In this document: positions 48,044-57,303 of the stretch, in pieces
Layout: every line of letters starts with the position of its first letter
How positions within the stretch are numbered: the stretch's first letter is position 1
Assembly (NCBI GenBank): GCA_963844865.1
Contig: CAWJPY010000012.1
Coordinates: 124,001-188,000, forward strand
DNA length: 64,000 nucleotides
Source: CAWJPY01 sp963844865
Lineage (GTDB): Bacteria > Acidobacteriota > Thermoanaerobaculia > Thermoanaerobaculales > Sulfomarinibacteraceae
Direction of reading: 5' to 3'
The notes under the pieces: model-generated
The model's database searches: none
What the model was told of the DNA's origin: nothing
What the model saw: only the letters and a program-made list of their open reading frames with translations
Made by a program: the position numbers and the translations under genes

Positions 48044-48874
48044 TCACTCTCCAGTCGGGTCGGCCGGATCGGCGAGCTGCCAACCGTTGTCGGTCAGGAT
48101 CATCCGGCTCGGGCCCTCGGCCAGGGGGTGGTCGGCGGGGATGGCGGCTCCTTCTCCGGGAGCGGTCGGGTACTCGGCATCCCACGGGAGCAGGAGGGCG
48201 AAGCCCCCCGGGGCCCCCCTCGCGTCGACGATCTTGGGGGTGACGGGATGACGACCGCGGGCGCGCTCTTCGGCCAGGGCGATGACCGCCTCCACGCCCG
48301 CGGTGGCCGCGTGGCAGAGATCGTACATGGTGCGCACCTGGGGGGGAGGCAGGCGCAGCTCGCCGGCCCGGGCCAGGGCCTCGGAGGGAGTCACCCAGAT
48401 CTCGTCCACCGTCTCCACGGCATCGAAGGCCGGGGTCTGCCCCTCTGGCAGCGCGGCGACGAAGAAGATGACGTCGAAACGTTTCGGTTCCACGGACGGG
48501 GTGATCCAGTGTGCGAAGTAATGCAGGCGCTCCCGTGCGAAGCGAGCTCCCACGCGCTCGAGGGCCGCTGTGAAGGGGCGGCCGTCACGGTGGGCGCGGC
48601 GCGCGGCCACCAACGCGGCCGGTGGCAGGGGCCCCTCGGCGAGGAGGACCCCCGCTTCCTCCAGCAGCTCCCGGGCGGCGGTCTCCCGGAGATCGCGGTC
48701 TTGGGCGTCCGCGGCGCCCCCGGGAAACACGAAGGAGCGCGCCATGAAGGTCGAGGCCGCGTGACGGCGGAGCAGGAAGACCTCGGCCTCGCCGCCGGGG
48801 TCCCGCCCGCGGATGAGGATCACAGCGGCCGCCTTCCGAGGTGGTGCAGGTGTGGCGCTGGCTGCCTTCGTCAC
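48044..48874 (-). CDS. Nudix hydrolase (NUDT7/NUDT19-like)
   Basis: A Nudix-fold hydrolase of about 276 residues. The Nudix box is recognisable (FVFPGGAADAQDRD, then AARELLEEAGV) with the inserted spacing seen in acyl-CoA diphosphatase-type members. The C-terminal half (HYFAHWITPSVEPKRFD, then a helical region) also fits the NUDT19-like group. The likely reaction is hydrolysis of a nucleoside diphosphate linkage in CoA esters. GTG codons at 48874 or 48892 are both possible starts. It is convergent with the receiver gene. Confidence 0.75.
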   Translation of the reverse strand: MTKAASATPAPPRKAAAVILIRGRDPGGEAEVFLLRRHAASTFMARSFVFPGGAADAQDRDLRETAARELLEEAGVLLAEGPLPPAALVAARRAHRDGRPFTAALERVGARFARERLHYFAHWITPSVEPKRFDVIFFVAALPEGQTPAFDAVETVDEIWVTPSEALARAGELRLPPPQVRTMYDLCHAATAGVEAVIALAEERARGRHPVTPKIVDARGAPGGFALLLPWDAEYPTAPGEGAAIPADHPLAEGPSRMILTDNGWQLADPADPTGE

Positions 48875-49023
48875 GGCTGTCGACCCTAGCACGTGCGGAT
48901 GGCCCGCGGTGCGGACACGCTCGGGGTCGAGGACGTTCCCATGGCCGTCGGAGCGTGAGCGGGTTACAGTCGGTGATGCCGAGCAGTGGAGCTGGAGAGC
49001 GAGAGCAGGGGAGATTGAACGTC

Positions 49024-50096
49024 GTGAGGTCGCAGACCGACCATCCATCAGGAGGACGGCCCCGGCGTTCCCCGCGCGTGTGGGCGGGAGCTGTCGCCCT
49101 CGTGCTCGTGGTGGGCGCAGGGGCGTGGGGGGTCCGCTTCGGCGGTGACAACCTCCGGCAGGTGGTGCCGGGGCAGGTGCTGCGCTCGGCCCAGCCGACG
49201 GCGGACGATCTGGCCCGTCTGGTGCGGCGTCACGGGCTGCGGACGGTGCTCAACCTGAGGACCAGCGGGGTGCACCACGAGTGGTTGAAGGCCGAGGAGG
49301 CGGCCTGCTCCACCCTCGGCGTCGACCTCTACAACATCGGGTTCGATCCCTCGGAGTGGCCCCGCCAGCACCGCGTGCGGGAGCTGGTGCGCGTGCTCGA
49401 CAGGGCCCGCCGGCCGATCCTCCTGCACTGCCGGCGAGGGATCGACCGCGCCGGCTGGGCGTCGGCGGTCGCCCGTCTGCTCGGTGGTGAGCCGCTCACG
49501 CGGGCGGTGTCGGAGCTCGACCTCTGGCACGGCCATCTGTGCGACCGGGCGACCTGTCCGCTGCACCGCTTCTTCGCGAGCTACGAGGGCTATCTCGAGC
49601 GCTCCGGCGTCGGCCACTCGGCGGCCGCCTTCCGCCGCTGGGCGCTCCGCCTCTACTGCCCCGAGCCCTACCACGCCGAGATCGAGCTGGAGGAGATCAT
49701 GCCGGCGGCGGTGGTGGCCGGGGAGCCGCTCCAGGCCGCAGTGCGGGTGCGCAATCGCGGTCAGGAGGGATGGATGATGGGGAGAGGACCCGGCGACGTC
49801 CGCCTCGGAGTCCGGGCTCTCGGCCCGTTCGTGGCCCTCCCTCCGATCCCGTCGCGGCCCTGCGCTCGGCGGAGGGAGAGGCCTTCGACCTCGGCCGGGC
49901 CGACGCCGAATCGGGACCTCTCCCGCCGGGTGGCGAGTGGCGCGCCGAGGTCCGCTTCGCGGCACCGCGGGAAGCGGGACTCTACGTTCTTCAGGTGGAC
50001 ATGGTCGAGGAGCATGTGCACTGGTTTTCGGAAATGGGCGGCCCCGGCGTCGTGCAGACAGTGAACGTCACCCCAATCGCCGACACCGGGGATTGA
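49024..50096 (+). CDS. PTP-like tyrosine phosphatase with C-terminal beta domain, one frameshift
   Basis: About 357 residues. One N-terminal transmembrane helix (about 20-38) is followed by a dual-specificity phosphatase-type domain with the P-loop HCRRGIDRAG (Cys136, Arg142). The last 130 residues form an Ig-like or CARDB-like beta domain (LQAAVRVRNRGQEGW, later GLYVLQVDMVEEHVHWF). A missing base near 49845 splits that domain. The catalytic part faces the periplasm if the helix is a plain anchor. Substrate may be a phosphoprotein or a phospholipid. The start (GTG 49024 or TTG 49015) is uncertain. Confidence 0.7.
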
Positions 50097-50120
50097 CAGA
50101 CGTGCGACCAGCTCCATAAT
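50093..50120 (+). promoter_or_regulatory. Sigma70-type promoter of the cytochrome lipoprotein
   Basis: TTGACA (50093-50098), a 16-base spacer and CATAAT (50115-50120). The start codon with its AAGGAGG site lies 30 bases downstream. It overlaps the end of the phosphatase gene. Confidence 0.65.
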
Positions 50121-50149
50121 CGATCCGATTCGTGGCACAAGGAGGCACC

Positions 50150-50731
50150 ATGCGAAGGTCCGTTGTCGTTCTGGCGTGCGTGGCGATGGCGTTCAGTCTG
50201 GCGGCGTGCGGTGGGGCACACGGCACCGCGAAGGAGGGCCCTGTCGCGCGCGGCAAGTACCTGGTGACGACCATGGGGTGCAACGACTGCCACACGCCGT
50301 TCAAGATGGGCGCGAACGGCCCCGAGCCGGACATGGCGCGGATGCTGTCGGGGCATCCCGAGGACATCGTGATCGAGTCCGCACCCTCGGTGGGGCCGCC
50401 CTGGATGGCACTGGGCTCTCAGACCTTCACCGCCTGGGCGGGACCCTGGGGCATCTCCTTCTCCGCCAACCTGACCCCGGACGAGGAGACGGGGATCGGG
50501 GCCTGGGACGCGCAGGTCTTCGTCTCGGCCATGCGCAACGGCAAGATGATGGGCGCCGGGCGTCCTCTCCTGCCGCCCATGCCGTGGCGGTGGTACGGAC
50601 AGATGACGGACGCCGACCTGGCGGCGATGTTCGCCTATCTGAAGTCGATCCCTCCCATCACGAACCACGTGCCCGCAGCCGTGCTGGCTCCTCCGGGACC
50701 GGAGACCGGCTCGCCGCCCATCGGGGGGTGA
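50150..50731 (+). CDS. Mono-haem cytochrome c lipoprotein
   Basis: A 193-residue exported cytochrome. The signal ends in a lipobox (SLAAC, Cys20), so it is membrane-attached. The haem site is CNDCH (Cys44, Cys47, His48), and a Met ligand probably lies in LLPPMPW. The arrangement (GKYLVTTMGCNDCHTPFKMG) resembles cytochromes that serve as electron acceptors for periplasmic dehydrogenases. The ATG is preceded by AAGGAGG, and a good promoter lies at 50093-50120. No partner dehydrogenase is adjacent. Confidence 0.85.
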   Translation: MRRSVVVLACVAMAFSLAACGGAHGTAKEGPVARGKYLVTTMGCNDCHTPFKMGANGPEPDMARMLSGHPEDIVIESAPSVGPPWMALGSQTFTAWAGPWGISFSANLTPDEETGIGAWDAQVFVSAMRNGKMMGAGRPLLPPMPWRWYGQMTDADLAAMFAYLKSIPPITNHVPAAVLAPPGPETGSPPIGG

Positions 50732-51137
50732 CAGGCCGTCACAGACGTCGCGCCCAAGCGCTGAACCCGGTCCGCCCCACCCGCAGGGGGCCCGGTCGAT
50801 CCGCAACCGTCGCCGCCCAGGGCCGAGACTCGAGGGCTCCACGCTCGGCTGACCGGGTCCCTTCCCAGGCCGGATCGGGAATGCCCTCCATGGAACGCGG
50901 CCCGAGACCTCTCTAGGCTCGGGAGGTGTCAGTGGGTGCATCTCGGCGCAGACCGTGGGCGCCGGACCGGGGTCCTGGGAATGGACTTGGTCCCGGCCCT
51001 GCCGTATGCTCACCGACGCCATCAACGAGCAGTCTGAGGGGCAGCCGCCGTCGGGCCTCACCGGAGCCATCGCGAGCGGCGGTGGAGCGCGTACCGCTCG
51101 CGAGCGGCGCACCCGCCCGAACGGAGGGGAGAAAGCC
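50732..51137. other. Intergenic region before the aldehyde dehydrogenase
   Basis: 406 bases with no recognisable gene, promoter or member of the window's repeat families. A GGAGGGGAG ribosome site ends it (51123-51131). Confidence 0.45.
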
Positions 51138-52592
51138 ATGAGCGAGCCGAGAGCATCGTCCGACCCCTGGACCCGAGAATCCATGGAGGCACTTGTCAAG
51201 AGGCAGCGGGATGCCTTCCTGGCCGAGCTTCCGGTGCCGGCGGCCACCCGGATCGGCCGCCTCGATCGCGCCATCGATCTGCTGGTCCGCCACGACGACC
51301 GGATCGCCGAGGCGCTGAACACCGACTTCGGCTGCCGGCCGCGCGACTTCTCGCGCTTCGTGGAGGCGGCGGCCAGCGTGGTCTGCCTGAAGCACGCGCG
51401 CAAGCGGCTCAGGCGGTGGATGAAGCCCGAGCGGCGCAGCCTCGACTTCCCCCTCGGCCTGCTCGGCGCCAGGGCCTGGGTGGAGTTCGTGCCCAAGGGC
51501 GTGGCAGGCATCATCAGCCCCTGGAACTTCCCTGTCTACCTGACCTTCGGTCCCCTCACCGGGGCCCTGGCGGCGGGCAACCGGGCGCTGATCAAGCCGT
51601 CCGAACACACGCCCGCGACCTCGGCCCTGATGGCCGAGCTGATCGCCTCCGCCTTCGACGAGGACGAGGTGGCGGTGTGCCAGGGCGGTCCCGAGGTTGG
51701 TCAGGCCTTCAGTGGCCTGCCCCTCGACCACCTCCTCTTCACCGGCGGCACGGCCATCGGCCGCCACGTGATGCGCGCCGCCGCCGAGCACCTGGTGCCC
51801 GTGACCCTGGAGCTGGGCGGCAAGTCACCGGCGGTTGTGGGGCGCTCCGCAGACCTGGACCGGGCCGCCCAGAGCGTCGCCATCGGCAAGCTGGTGAACT
51901 CGGGCCAGGTGTGCATGGCTCCCGACTACGCCTTCGTGCCCACGGAGAGCGTCGAGGAGTTCGTGGCGGCGGCGGAGAGGCACATTCGGGCCGCCTATCC
52001 CTCCCTCAAGGAGAACCCCGAGTACACCGCTGTGATCGACGACCGCCACTTCCAGCGCCTGCGCCGGGCCGTGGAGGAGGCGCGCACGGCGGGGGCGGAG
52101 GTCCGGGAGATCAATCCCGCCGACGAGGACCTGTCCGACGGCCCTCTCCGCAAGGTGGCGCCGACCGTGGTGCTCGAGCCCGCGGACTCGCTGCAGCTCA
52201 TGCGCGAGGAGATCTTCGGTCCTGTGCTCCCCGTCAAGGGGTACCGGCAGATCGACGATGTCATCGATTACATCAACCGTGGTGACCGGCCGCTGGCCCT
52301 CTACTACTTTGGCCGCAACGCCGAGGAGAGGGAGCGCGTGCTGTCCCGCACCATCTCCGGCGGCGTCACCGTCGGCGAGGTGATGGTCCACGTCCTCATG
52401 GAAGGGTTGCCCTTCGGCGGCATCGGCGCGAGCGGGACCGGCGCCTACCACGGCATCGACGGCTTCCGGACCTTCAGTCACGCGAAGAGCGTCATGAAGG
52501 CGCCGTGGCCCAACATGTGGAAGCTGCTCGGCCTGCTGCCGCCCTACGGCAAGACGCTGCGACGCATGACCGAGAAGGAGCTCAAGGCCTGA
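51138..52592 (+). CDS. Aldehyde dehydrogenase, coniferyl-aldehyde-dehydrogenase-like
   Basis: A 484-residue NAD(P)-dependent enzyme oxidising aldehydes to acids. Key elements are SPWNFPVYL, KPSEHTP, the general base Glu in LELGGKSP and the nucleophile Cys259 in NSGQVCMAPDY. The APDY ending after the Cys and the C-terminal GIGASGTGAYHG place it with coniferyl and long-chain (class 3-like) aldehyde dehydrogenases. The ATG follows GGAGGGGAG. The MAPEG-type gene follows after 25 bases, so the two are probably co-transcribed. Confidence 0.9.
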   Translation: MSEPRASSDPWTRESMEALVKRQRDAFLAELPVPAATRIGRLDRAIDLLVRHDDRIAEALNTDFGCRPRDFSRFVEAAASVVCLKHARKRLRRWMKPERRSLDFPLGLLGARAWVEFVPKGVAGIISPWNFPVYLTFGPLTGALAAGNRALIKPSEHTPATSALMAELIASAFDEDEVAVCQGGPEVGQAFSGLPLDHLLFTGGTAIGRHVMRAAAEHLVPVTLELGGKSPAVVGRSADLDRAAQSVAIGKLVNSGQVCMAPDYAFVPTESVEEFVAAAERHIRAAYPSLKENPEYTAVIDDRHFQRLRRAVEEARTAGAEVREINPADEDLSDGPLRKVAPTVVLEPADSLQLMREEIFGPVLPVKGYRQIDDVIDYINRGDRPLALYYFGRNAEERERVLSRTISGGVTVGEVMVHVLMEGLPFGGIGASGTGAYHGIDGFRTFSHAKSVMKAPWPNMWKLLGLLPPYGKTLRRMTEKELKA

Positions 52593-52617
52593 TCGAACCA
52601 GCAGAGGAGGCACGTTG

Positions 52618-53013
52618 ATGATGGATACCGAGATGTTCTGGCTGTCCCTGGTCACCGCCTTCACGGCCGTGATGTGGGTCCCTTACATCCTCAACAGGAT
52701 CGTGGTCCGGGGCCTGGTGGACACCGTCGGCTACCCGGAGCACCCGAAGCCCATGGCCCCCTGGGCCGAGCGCATGAAGGCGGCCCACGCCAACGCCGTG
52801 GAGAACCTGGTGGTCTTCGCGGCCCTGGTGTTGATCGCGCAGGCGGTGGACGCGCTCAACCCCGTCACCGCGACCGCCTGTGTCGTGTACTTCTGGGCGC
52901 GGGTGGCGCACTTCTTCGTGTACGCGCTGCGCATCCCCTGGCTGCGGACCCTGGCGTTCTTCGTCGGCTTCGGGGCGCAGATCGCCGTGGCCTGGCAGAT
53001 CTGGGCCCACTGA
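52618..53013 (+). CDS. MAPEG family membrane protein
   Basis: A 131-residue inner-membrane protein with four helices of the membrane-associated eicosanoid/glutathione metabolism family. The characteristic RMKAAHANAVENLVVFAALV (about residues 50-69) is present. Bacterial members include glutathione S-transferase-like enzymes and proteins without known activity. The ribosome site AGAGGAGG precedes TTGATGATG; the first ATG is used. Its place after an aldehyde dehydrogenase hints at detoxification of reactive aldehydes, which is inference. Confidence 0.82.
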   Translation: MMDTEMFWLSLVTAFTAVMWVPYILNRIVVRGLVDTVGYPEHPKPMAPWAERMKAAHANAVENLVVFAALVLIAQAVDALNPVTATACVVYFWARVAHFFVYALRIPWLRTLAFFVGFGAQIAVAWQIWAH

Positions 53014-53025
53014 GCTCGCACCGCG

Positions 53026-53289
53026 TCAGTCGGTGACCGGGGCCGGCTGTACGGTGCGCTCGAGGCGTGCGGGGTGGTAGCCCTTGCCCGGCAGGTGCGG
53101 CAGGATCGCGCTGCAGGTGGCCTCGTCCATGACCGGCGTCCGGCTCAGGATCCAGAGGTATGTGCGTGTCGGCTCACCAACCACCGCCCAGCGGTACGCA
53201 GGATCGAGGTCGCTGATCCAATACTTCCCCCAGAAGGGTCCGAAGCAAGACACCTTCAGCTTGGCGTTGCTGTGACAGCCGGCGACCAT
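53026..53289 (-). pseudogene. Blc-type lipocalin, C-terminal fragment
   Basis: 87 codons encode only the second half of a bacterial lipocalin: NAKLKVSCFGPFWGKYW, YRWAVVGEP and TYLWILSRTP are highly characteristic. The signal, lipobox and first strands with GTWYE are missing, and the sequence upstream is unrelated. It is a deletion remnant unless read from an unseen start. It is convergent with the MAPEG gene, 12 bases away. Confidence 0.75.
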
Positions 53290-53405
53290 CGAATCGTTCC
53301 CGCTCGGCGATCACCCCTGAGGTAGAGTGGTAGCAGAGGGAGTGGCCAGGTGGACGGGACGCTTCGGGTCCTGCATCTGCCGGCGGCACGCCGGGGAGGT
53401 CGCTG

Positions 53406-53795
53406 ATGTTTCGCAAGGTCGTCTGGCTCATCGCCCTGCTGGTGGTCGCTGCCCTCGGCCGCTTCGCCTTGGAGCAGGTGGCGGGCTCGATGCTGCGGAC
53501 CGCCGACGTGCTGGTGGCCAGCGGCGACTACGACGGCGCCCGGGAGCAGCTCGACCGCATCGATGGCTGGTTCTCCTGGACCGACGCGGGGAAGGGCGTT
53601 GCCGGGGTGCGGGCCGAGCTGAGCGCCAAGATCGCTGAGGAGCAGCGGCGCGCGGAGGCGGAGCGGGAGCAGCGGGAGCTCGAGCGGGCGCAGGCCGCCA
53701 GCGCGGCGAGCTCCGGCAGCGAGGGTGGAAGCGGCTCGGGAGGCGTCTACCTGGGGCTGAACCGGGCCGAGCCCCTGCGCCAGAAGAAGCGCTAG
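53406..53795 (+). CDS. Small membrane-anchored coiled-coil protein
   Basis: A 129-residue protein of unknown function. One N-terminal transmembrane helix (about 5-24) is followed by a short helical hairpin reminiscent of a TPR unit (DVLVASGDYDGAREQLDRI). A Glu/Arg/Ala-rich coiled coil (about 75-98) and a Gly/Ser tail come next. Its stop overlaps the stop of the opposing kinase remnant by four bases. Weakly supported but with sensible codon usage. Confidence 0.55.
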   Translation: MFRKVVWLIALLVVAALGRFALEQVAGSMLRTADVLVASGDYDGAREQLDRIDGWFSWTDAGKGVAGVRAELSAKIAEEQRRAEAEREQRELERAQAASAASSGSEGGSGSGGVYLGLNRAEPLRQKKR

Positions 53796-54454
53796 CCCGC
53801 CAGCCTCGCCGTCCAGTCGAGGACCCCGGTCAGGGGCCGGCTCACCTGGGCCGCCACCGGCTCGATGAGCAGGAAGCGACCGTCGTCGGCGACGGGCGAG
53901 TAGCGCATGTCGGTGCTCTCCGGGGTGGACAGCGGGAAGAGCGTCTTCGGCGTTCCCAGGCTCAGGGTGTCGCCGCGCGCGTCGATCGGGGTGGCCTCGA
54001 TGCCGCCGTTGGGAGCGCGGTAGAAGATCTCGCGACCGTCGCTGCGCCACAGCGGCCACGAGCCGCCGCTGGTGGAGACCTGCCACTTCCTCCCCGGCCC
54101 CGGGTAGGGCTGGACATAGATCTCGTTGTGCCCTGACTCGTTGGAGCGGTACGCGACCCAGCGGCCGTCGGGGGAGAAGCTGGTGGGCAGCTTGGGGTTT
54201 TCGGACTCGTACAGCAGCTCCTCCAGGGCATGGAGGGTGGCGATGTTCGGGTGGTTCAGGGACCCGAGCACCTTCGCCTCGCGCTCCAGGCGCGCCCGCC
54301 GCTCGGCGTCGAGGATGAGGTCGGAGGGCAGCAGCTTGAGGGCCACCTCCCGCTCCAGGCGTTTGTCCCTGGCCTGCCACACCTCGCCCATCCCACCCGC
54401 TCCCAGGGGGGACGTGATCTCGTAGGGTCCGAGGCGCTCGCCGGCCGCGATCAT
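53792..54454 (-). pseudogene. Ser/Thr kinase-TolB propeller protein with large internal deletion
   Basis: Codons 1-78 are the start of a Hanks-type kinase: PLGAGGMGEVWQARD, the catalytic Lys in VALKLLP, and HPNIATLHALEE. The very next residues belong to the end of a TolB-like beta-propeller (TSFSPDGRWVAYRSNESG, then WPLWRSDGREIFYRAPNG). The catalytic loop, activation segment, membrane helix and most blades are missing, about 600-700 codons in comparable proteins. The join is in frame, but the product cannot be a kinase. Full-length versions are typical of Acidobacteriota and relatives. Confidence 0.75.
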
Positions 54455-54635
54455 GCCGCGTTCCCCAGATCATGGACGACGATGTCGGCAACCCCGGAGA
54501 GGGCCGGCACATGCGTGTCGCAGGTGCGAGCGATGCTCGGCGACACCATCGATCGGCTGATTCTCGGCGGCTAACGCCGCCGGAGCTCGGATCGATTCCT
54601 CGCGGTTGCTGGCACGGTGGGAAACGGCGGCACGC

Positions 54636-55334
54636 TCATTCGTCGGGGGGGCCCATTACCTTGACGACCGTCCCCGGCGGTGGGTTCAACACCTCGGGAG
54701 GTGGCGGGCCCGGCGTGTAGGGCACCACGATCTCCTGCACCGGCGAGCTCACTGCGGGCGTCGCAGTGAGGGCCTCGTTCGGCGGGATGGGCAGGAATCG
54801 TCCGTTGACGTTCACGTAGCAGTAGGCGGTGCCGGTCCCGGACTCACGGGTTGCGAACGCCGTGATGCCTCCTCCGGTTACGTTCCGATCCGCGTACAGC
54901 CTGGTCATCAGCGATCCGATGTAGGTCGGGCCCTCGAAAGGGTCGTTGCCGTGGTACGAGAGTGGGACCTGGAAGCGGCCGCTGACCGAGGTGGACGGAC
55001 TGGTCAGCTTGGTGACGGAGATGCCAGCGCTGATAGCAGGGCCGGTCGGCACATTGCAGGTGACGGAGACGAACTCGACGACGGCCCTGTACCCGTCCGG
55101 GACGTCCACGACCGGGACCCCGGCTACTGCGACGAAGTTCGAGGTCATCTCAACCGTCGCTTCGGCCTGGAAGGTGCCGGCGACCTCGTTGGTGGCGGCG
55201 GTCGTCTGCACCGTCCCGTCGGGGAAGGTGACTCCCTCCTGGGAGAGGGACAGCCCAGCCGCCGGGGCGATAGTGGCGGAGAGGACCGCCAGGCCGATGA
55301 TCGCTCCCACGAGCACACCTCTCTCATGTTCCAT
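54636..55334 (-). CDS. Exported protein with a tail-fibre-like FPDGTVQTTAA motif
   Basis: A 232-residue secreted protein of unknown function. A signal peptide (VGAIIGLAVLSATIAPAAG) is followed by GVTFPDGTVQTTAA, a motif common in phage tail fibres and in bacterial adhesin-like stalk proteins. A beta-rich domain follows, and a Pro-rich end (PGPPPPEVLNPPPG). The ATG at 55334 follows AAAGGAG. It stands alone. Adhesion or a surface structure is conceivable but unsupported. Confidence 0.6.
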   Translation of the reverse strand: MEHERGVLVGAIIGLAVLSATIAPAAGLSLSQEGVTFPDGTVQTTAATNEVAGTFQAEATVEMTSNFVAVAGVPVVDVPDGYRAVVEFVSVTCNVPTGPAISAGISVTKLTSPSTSVSGRFQVPLSYHGNDPFEGPTYIGSLMTRLYADRNVTGGGITAFATRESGTGTAYCYVNVNGRFLPIPPNEALTATPAVSSPVQEIVVPYTPGPPPPEVLNPPPGTVVKVMGPPDE

Positions 55335-55610
55335 TGACTGTCTCCTTTCAGGCCGTTCTCGAGGCCTCTGTGTCGACGACGATAACGCACCCTCCACGTC
55401 GGGTGTCGGCGAGCGCGCCCACTCGCTTGATGAGACAAGGTAACCGTACAGCTCTCATCGTCGCAACCGCGCAGCCGGTTCCCCTGATTCCGGTGCATCG
55501 GGTGGTCCGCGGATCCCGGCGAAGGACGCGGGCATCCCGGAAGCGTCTGTGGAGGCCGGGCGCTGGAACGCAGCCTGCCGACCACTCGCGGCTACAATGC
55601 CCTGGGCACG

Positions 55611-56282
55611 TTGAGCTTCCGCGATCACTTCTCACGTCTCGCCGCCACGTATGCCCGGCACCGGCCGCGGGCGCCTGCAGCGCTCTTCGACTACCTGTCG
55701 CTGATCGCTCCCAGGCGGGAGCTCGCCTGGGACTGCGGGACGGGCAACGGCCAGGCGGCGGTGGAGCTGGCGCGCCACTTCCGGCGGGTCGTGGCGAGTG
55801 ACGCCAGTCGGGAGCAGATCGCGCTCGCCGAGCCCCGCGATCGGGTGGAGTATCGAGTCGAGCCGGCCGAGCGGACGACGCTCCCGGACGGGTCGGTCGA
55901 CCTCATCACGGTGGCGGTGGCGGTGCACTGGTTCCTCCCCGAGATAGCTCCCGCCGTCGACGCAGTTCTCCACCGTCTGACCACGGAGATCCTCGCACCC
56001 TACTGGCCGGAGGGCTTCCATCATCTCGAGAGCCACTACCGATCGTTACCGTTTCCCTTCGTCGAGCTCGAGCCGCCACGGTTCGAGATGACGGCCCGCT
56101 GGTCGCTCGACGAGCTCGCCGGCTTCCTGGGCACCTGGTCGGCGGGGGGCGCCTATCTGGATGCCGGAGGCGAGGCGGGGTTCCGTCGGATCTGGGAGGA
56201 TCTCTGCAAGGCGTGGGAGGAGGGGGCCTCCCGGCGTGTGATCCGGTGGCCGCTCTACCTTCGCGTCGGTCGCGCGTCGTGA
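55611..56282 (+). CDS. SAM-dependent methyltransferase, shortened
   Basis: A 223-residue class I methyltransferase-like protein. Motif I (LAWDCGTGNGQAAVELA), motif II and VHWF are in place, and the C-terminal PFPFVELEPPRFEM matches the YafE/UbiE-like group. Compared with relatives, about 30 residues are missing after VHWFLPEI, where a helix and the PGG turn with the following strand should be. The loss is in frame. Activity is therefore doubtful. The start is a TTG with no strong ribosome site. Confidence 0.7.
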   Translation: MSFRDHFSRLAATYARHRPRAPAALFDYLSLIAPRRELAWDCGTGNGQAAVELARHFRRVVASDASREQIALAEPRDRVEYRVEPAERTTLPDGSVDLITVAVAVHWFLPEIAPAVDAVLHRLTTEILAPYWPEGFHHLESHYRSLPFPFVELEPPRFEMTARWSLDELAGFLGTWSAGGAYLDAGGEAGFRRIWEDLCKAWEEGASRRVIRWPLYLRVGRAS

Positions 56283-56330
56283 GACCACCGAAGCCGGCTA
56301 CACTTCAGGCTGCCGGGGGAGGGGAGGCCG

Positions 56331-57170
56331 ATGGACGACCTGTGGGCGAACACGGTGGCGGTGACGCGGCGGGCGCTGGAGACCGGTGCGCTGGAGCCCA
56401 TCGCCACCGACAAGGTGACGGTCGAGGACGGCGGCATCCCCTTCATGGTCCACGTCCTCGCCCAGCAGGAGCCCAAGGAGCAGGCCCGGAAGGCGCAGGA
56501 CGAGGCCGGGACCAATCCCTTCCTGCCGCCGGACCCGGACCTGGTGGTGGCCGACGTGTCCGACAGCCACCTCTGCCTGCTCAACCGGTTCACCGTCTTC
56601 GACCATCACCTGCTGATCGTGACCCGACGCTTCTCGGACCAGCTCTCGCTTCTCGACTCGGCTGATTTCCACGCCCTGGCCGCCTGCATGGCGGAGGTGG
56701 ACGGGCTCGGCTTCTACAACGCGGGCGCCGTGGCGGGGGCGAGCCAGGAGCACAAGCATCTGCAGCTCGTGCCCCTTCCCCTGAGCGCGGGGCCGCTGCC
56801 AGCCCCCGTGGACGCCGTGCTCGGAGAGCTGGCGCCGATGACTCGCGCGACCACGTCGACCGTCCTGCCCTTCCCCCACGCCGTGATCGGTCGCGACGGG
56901 TCCCGGATCGCACCTGGAGCGGCGCTCGAGCTGCACCGGCTGTACCTGGACCTGCTGGCCGCGGTGGGCATCCACGGGCCGAACCGTCCCTACAACCTGC
57001 TCCTCACGCGACGCTGGATGCTGGTGGTCCCCCGCCGCGCAGAGCACTTCGACGGGGTGTCGGTGAACGGCCTCGGATTCGCGGGGTCACTGCTGGTGCG
57101 GAACCGACGGCAGCTCGACCTGGTTCGCCGCTGCGGGCCGTTGCAGGTCCTCGCCAGCGTCAGCGGCTGA
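56331..57170 (+). CDS. Ap4A phosphorylase / ATP adenylyltransferase family
   Basis: A 279-residue HIT-superfamily enzyme that splits diadenosine tetraphosphate with phosphate into ATP and ADP. The catalytic HKHLQ (His141, His143, Gln145 in GASQEHKHLQLVPLP) and the N-terminal LLNRFTVFDHHLLIV are typical. The C-terminal domain (RPYNLLLTRRWMLVVPR) is complete. The ATG at 56331 lies just after GGGGGAGGGGAGG. Co-directional with the methyltransferase gene, 48 bases away. Confidence 0.88.
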   Translation: MDDLWANTVAVTRRALETGALEPIATDKVTVEDGGIPFMVHVLAQQEPKEQARKAQDEAGTNPFLPPDPDLVVADVSDSHLCLLNRFTVFDHHLLIVTRRFSDQLSLLDSADFHALAACMAEVDGLGFYNAGAVAGASQEHKHLQLVPLPLSAGPLPAPVDAVLGELAPMTRATTSTVLPFPHAVIGRDGSRIAPGAALELHRLYLDLLAAVGIHGPNRPYNLLLTRRWMLVVPRRAEHFDGVSVNGLGFAGSLLVRNRRQLDLVRRCGPLQVLASVSG

Positions 57171-57303
57171 CGCATCGCCGGTGAGGGGTTGACGCACGGC
57201 GCGAGTCGGTCCATTGTGGCGGCGGCGGGAGGGGCGGCTCGCGCCGGCCCCGCCGGAGGGACCTTCCCCCGCCGCACAAATCCACAGAGAGGAGCCATGA
57301 GAC

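Noticed and set aside
54636..55334. Prophage
   Set aside because: One tail-fibre-like motif alone; no integrase, terminase, capsid or portal genes are nearby.
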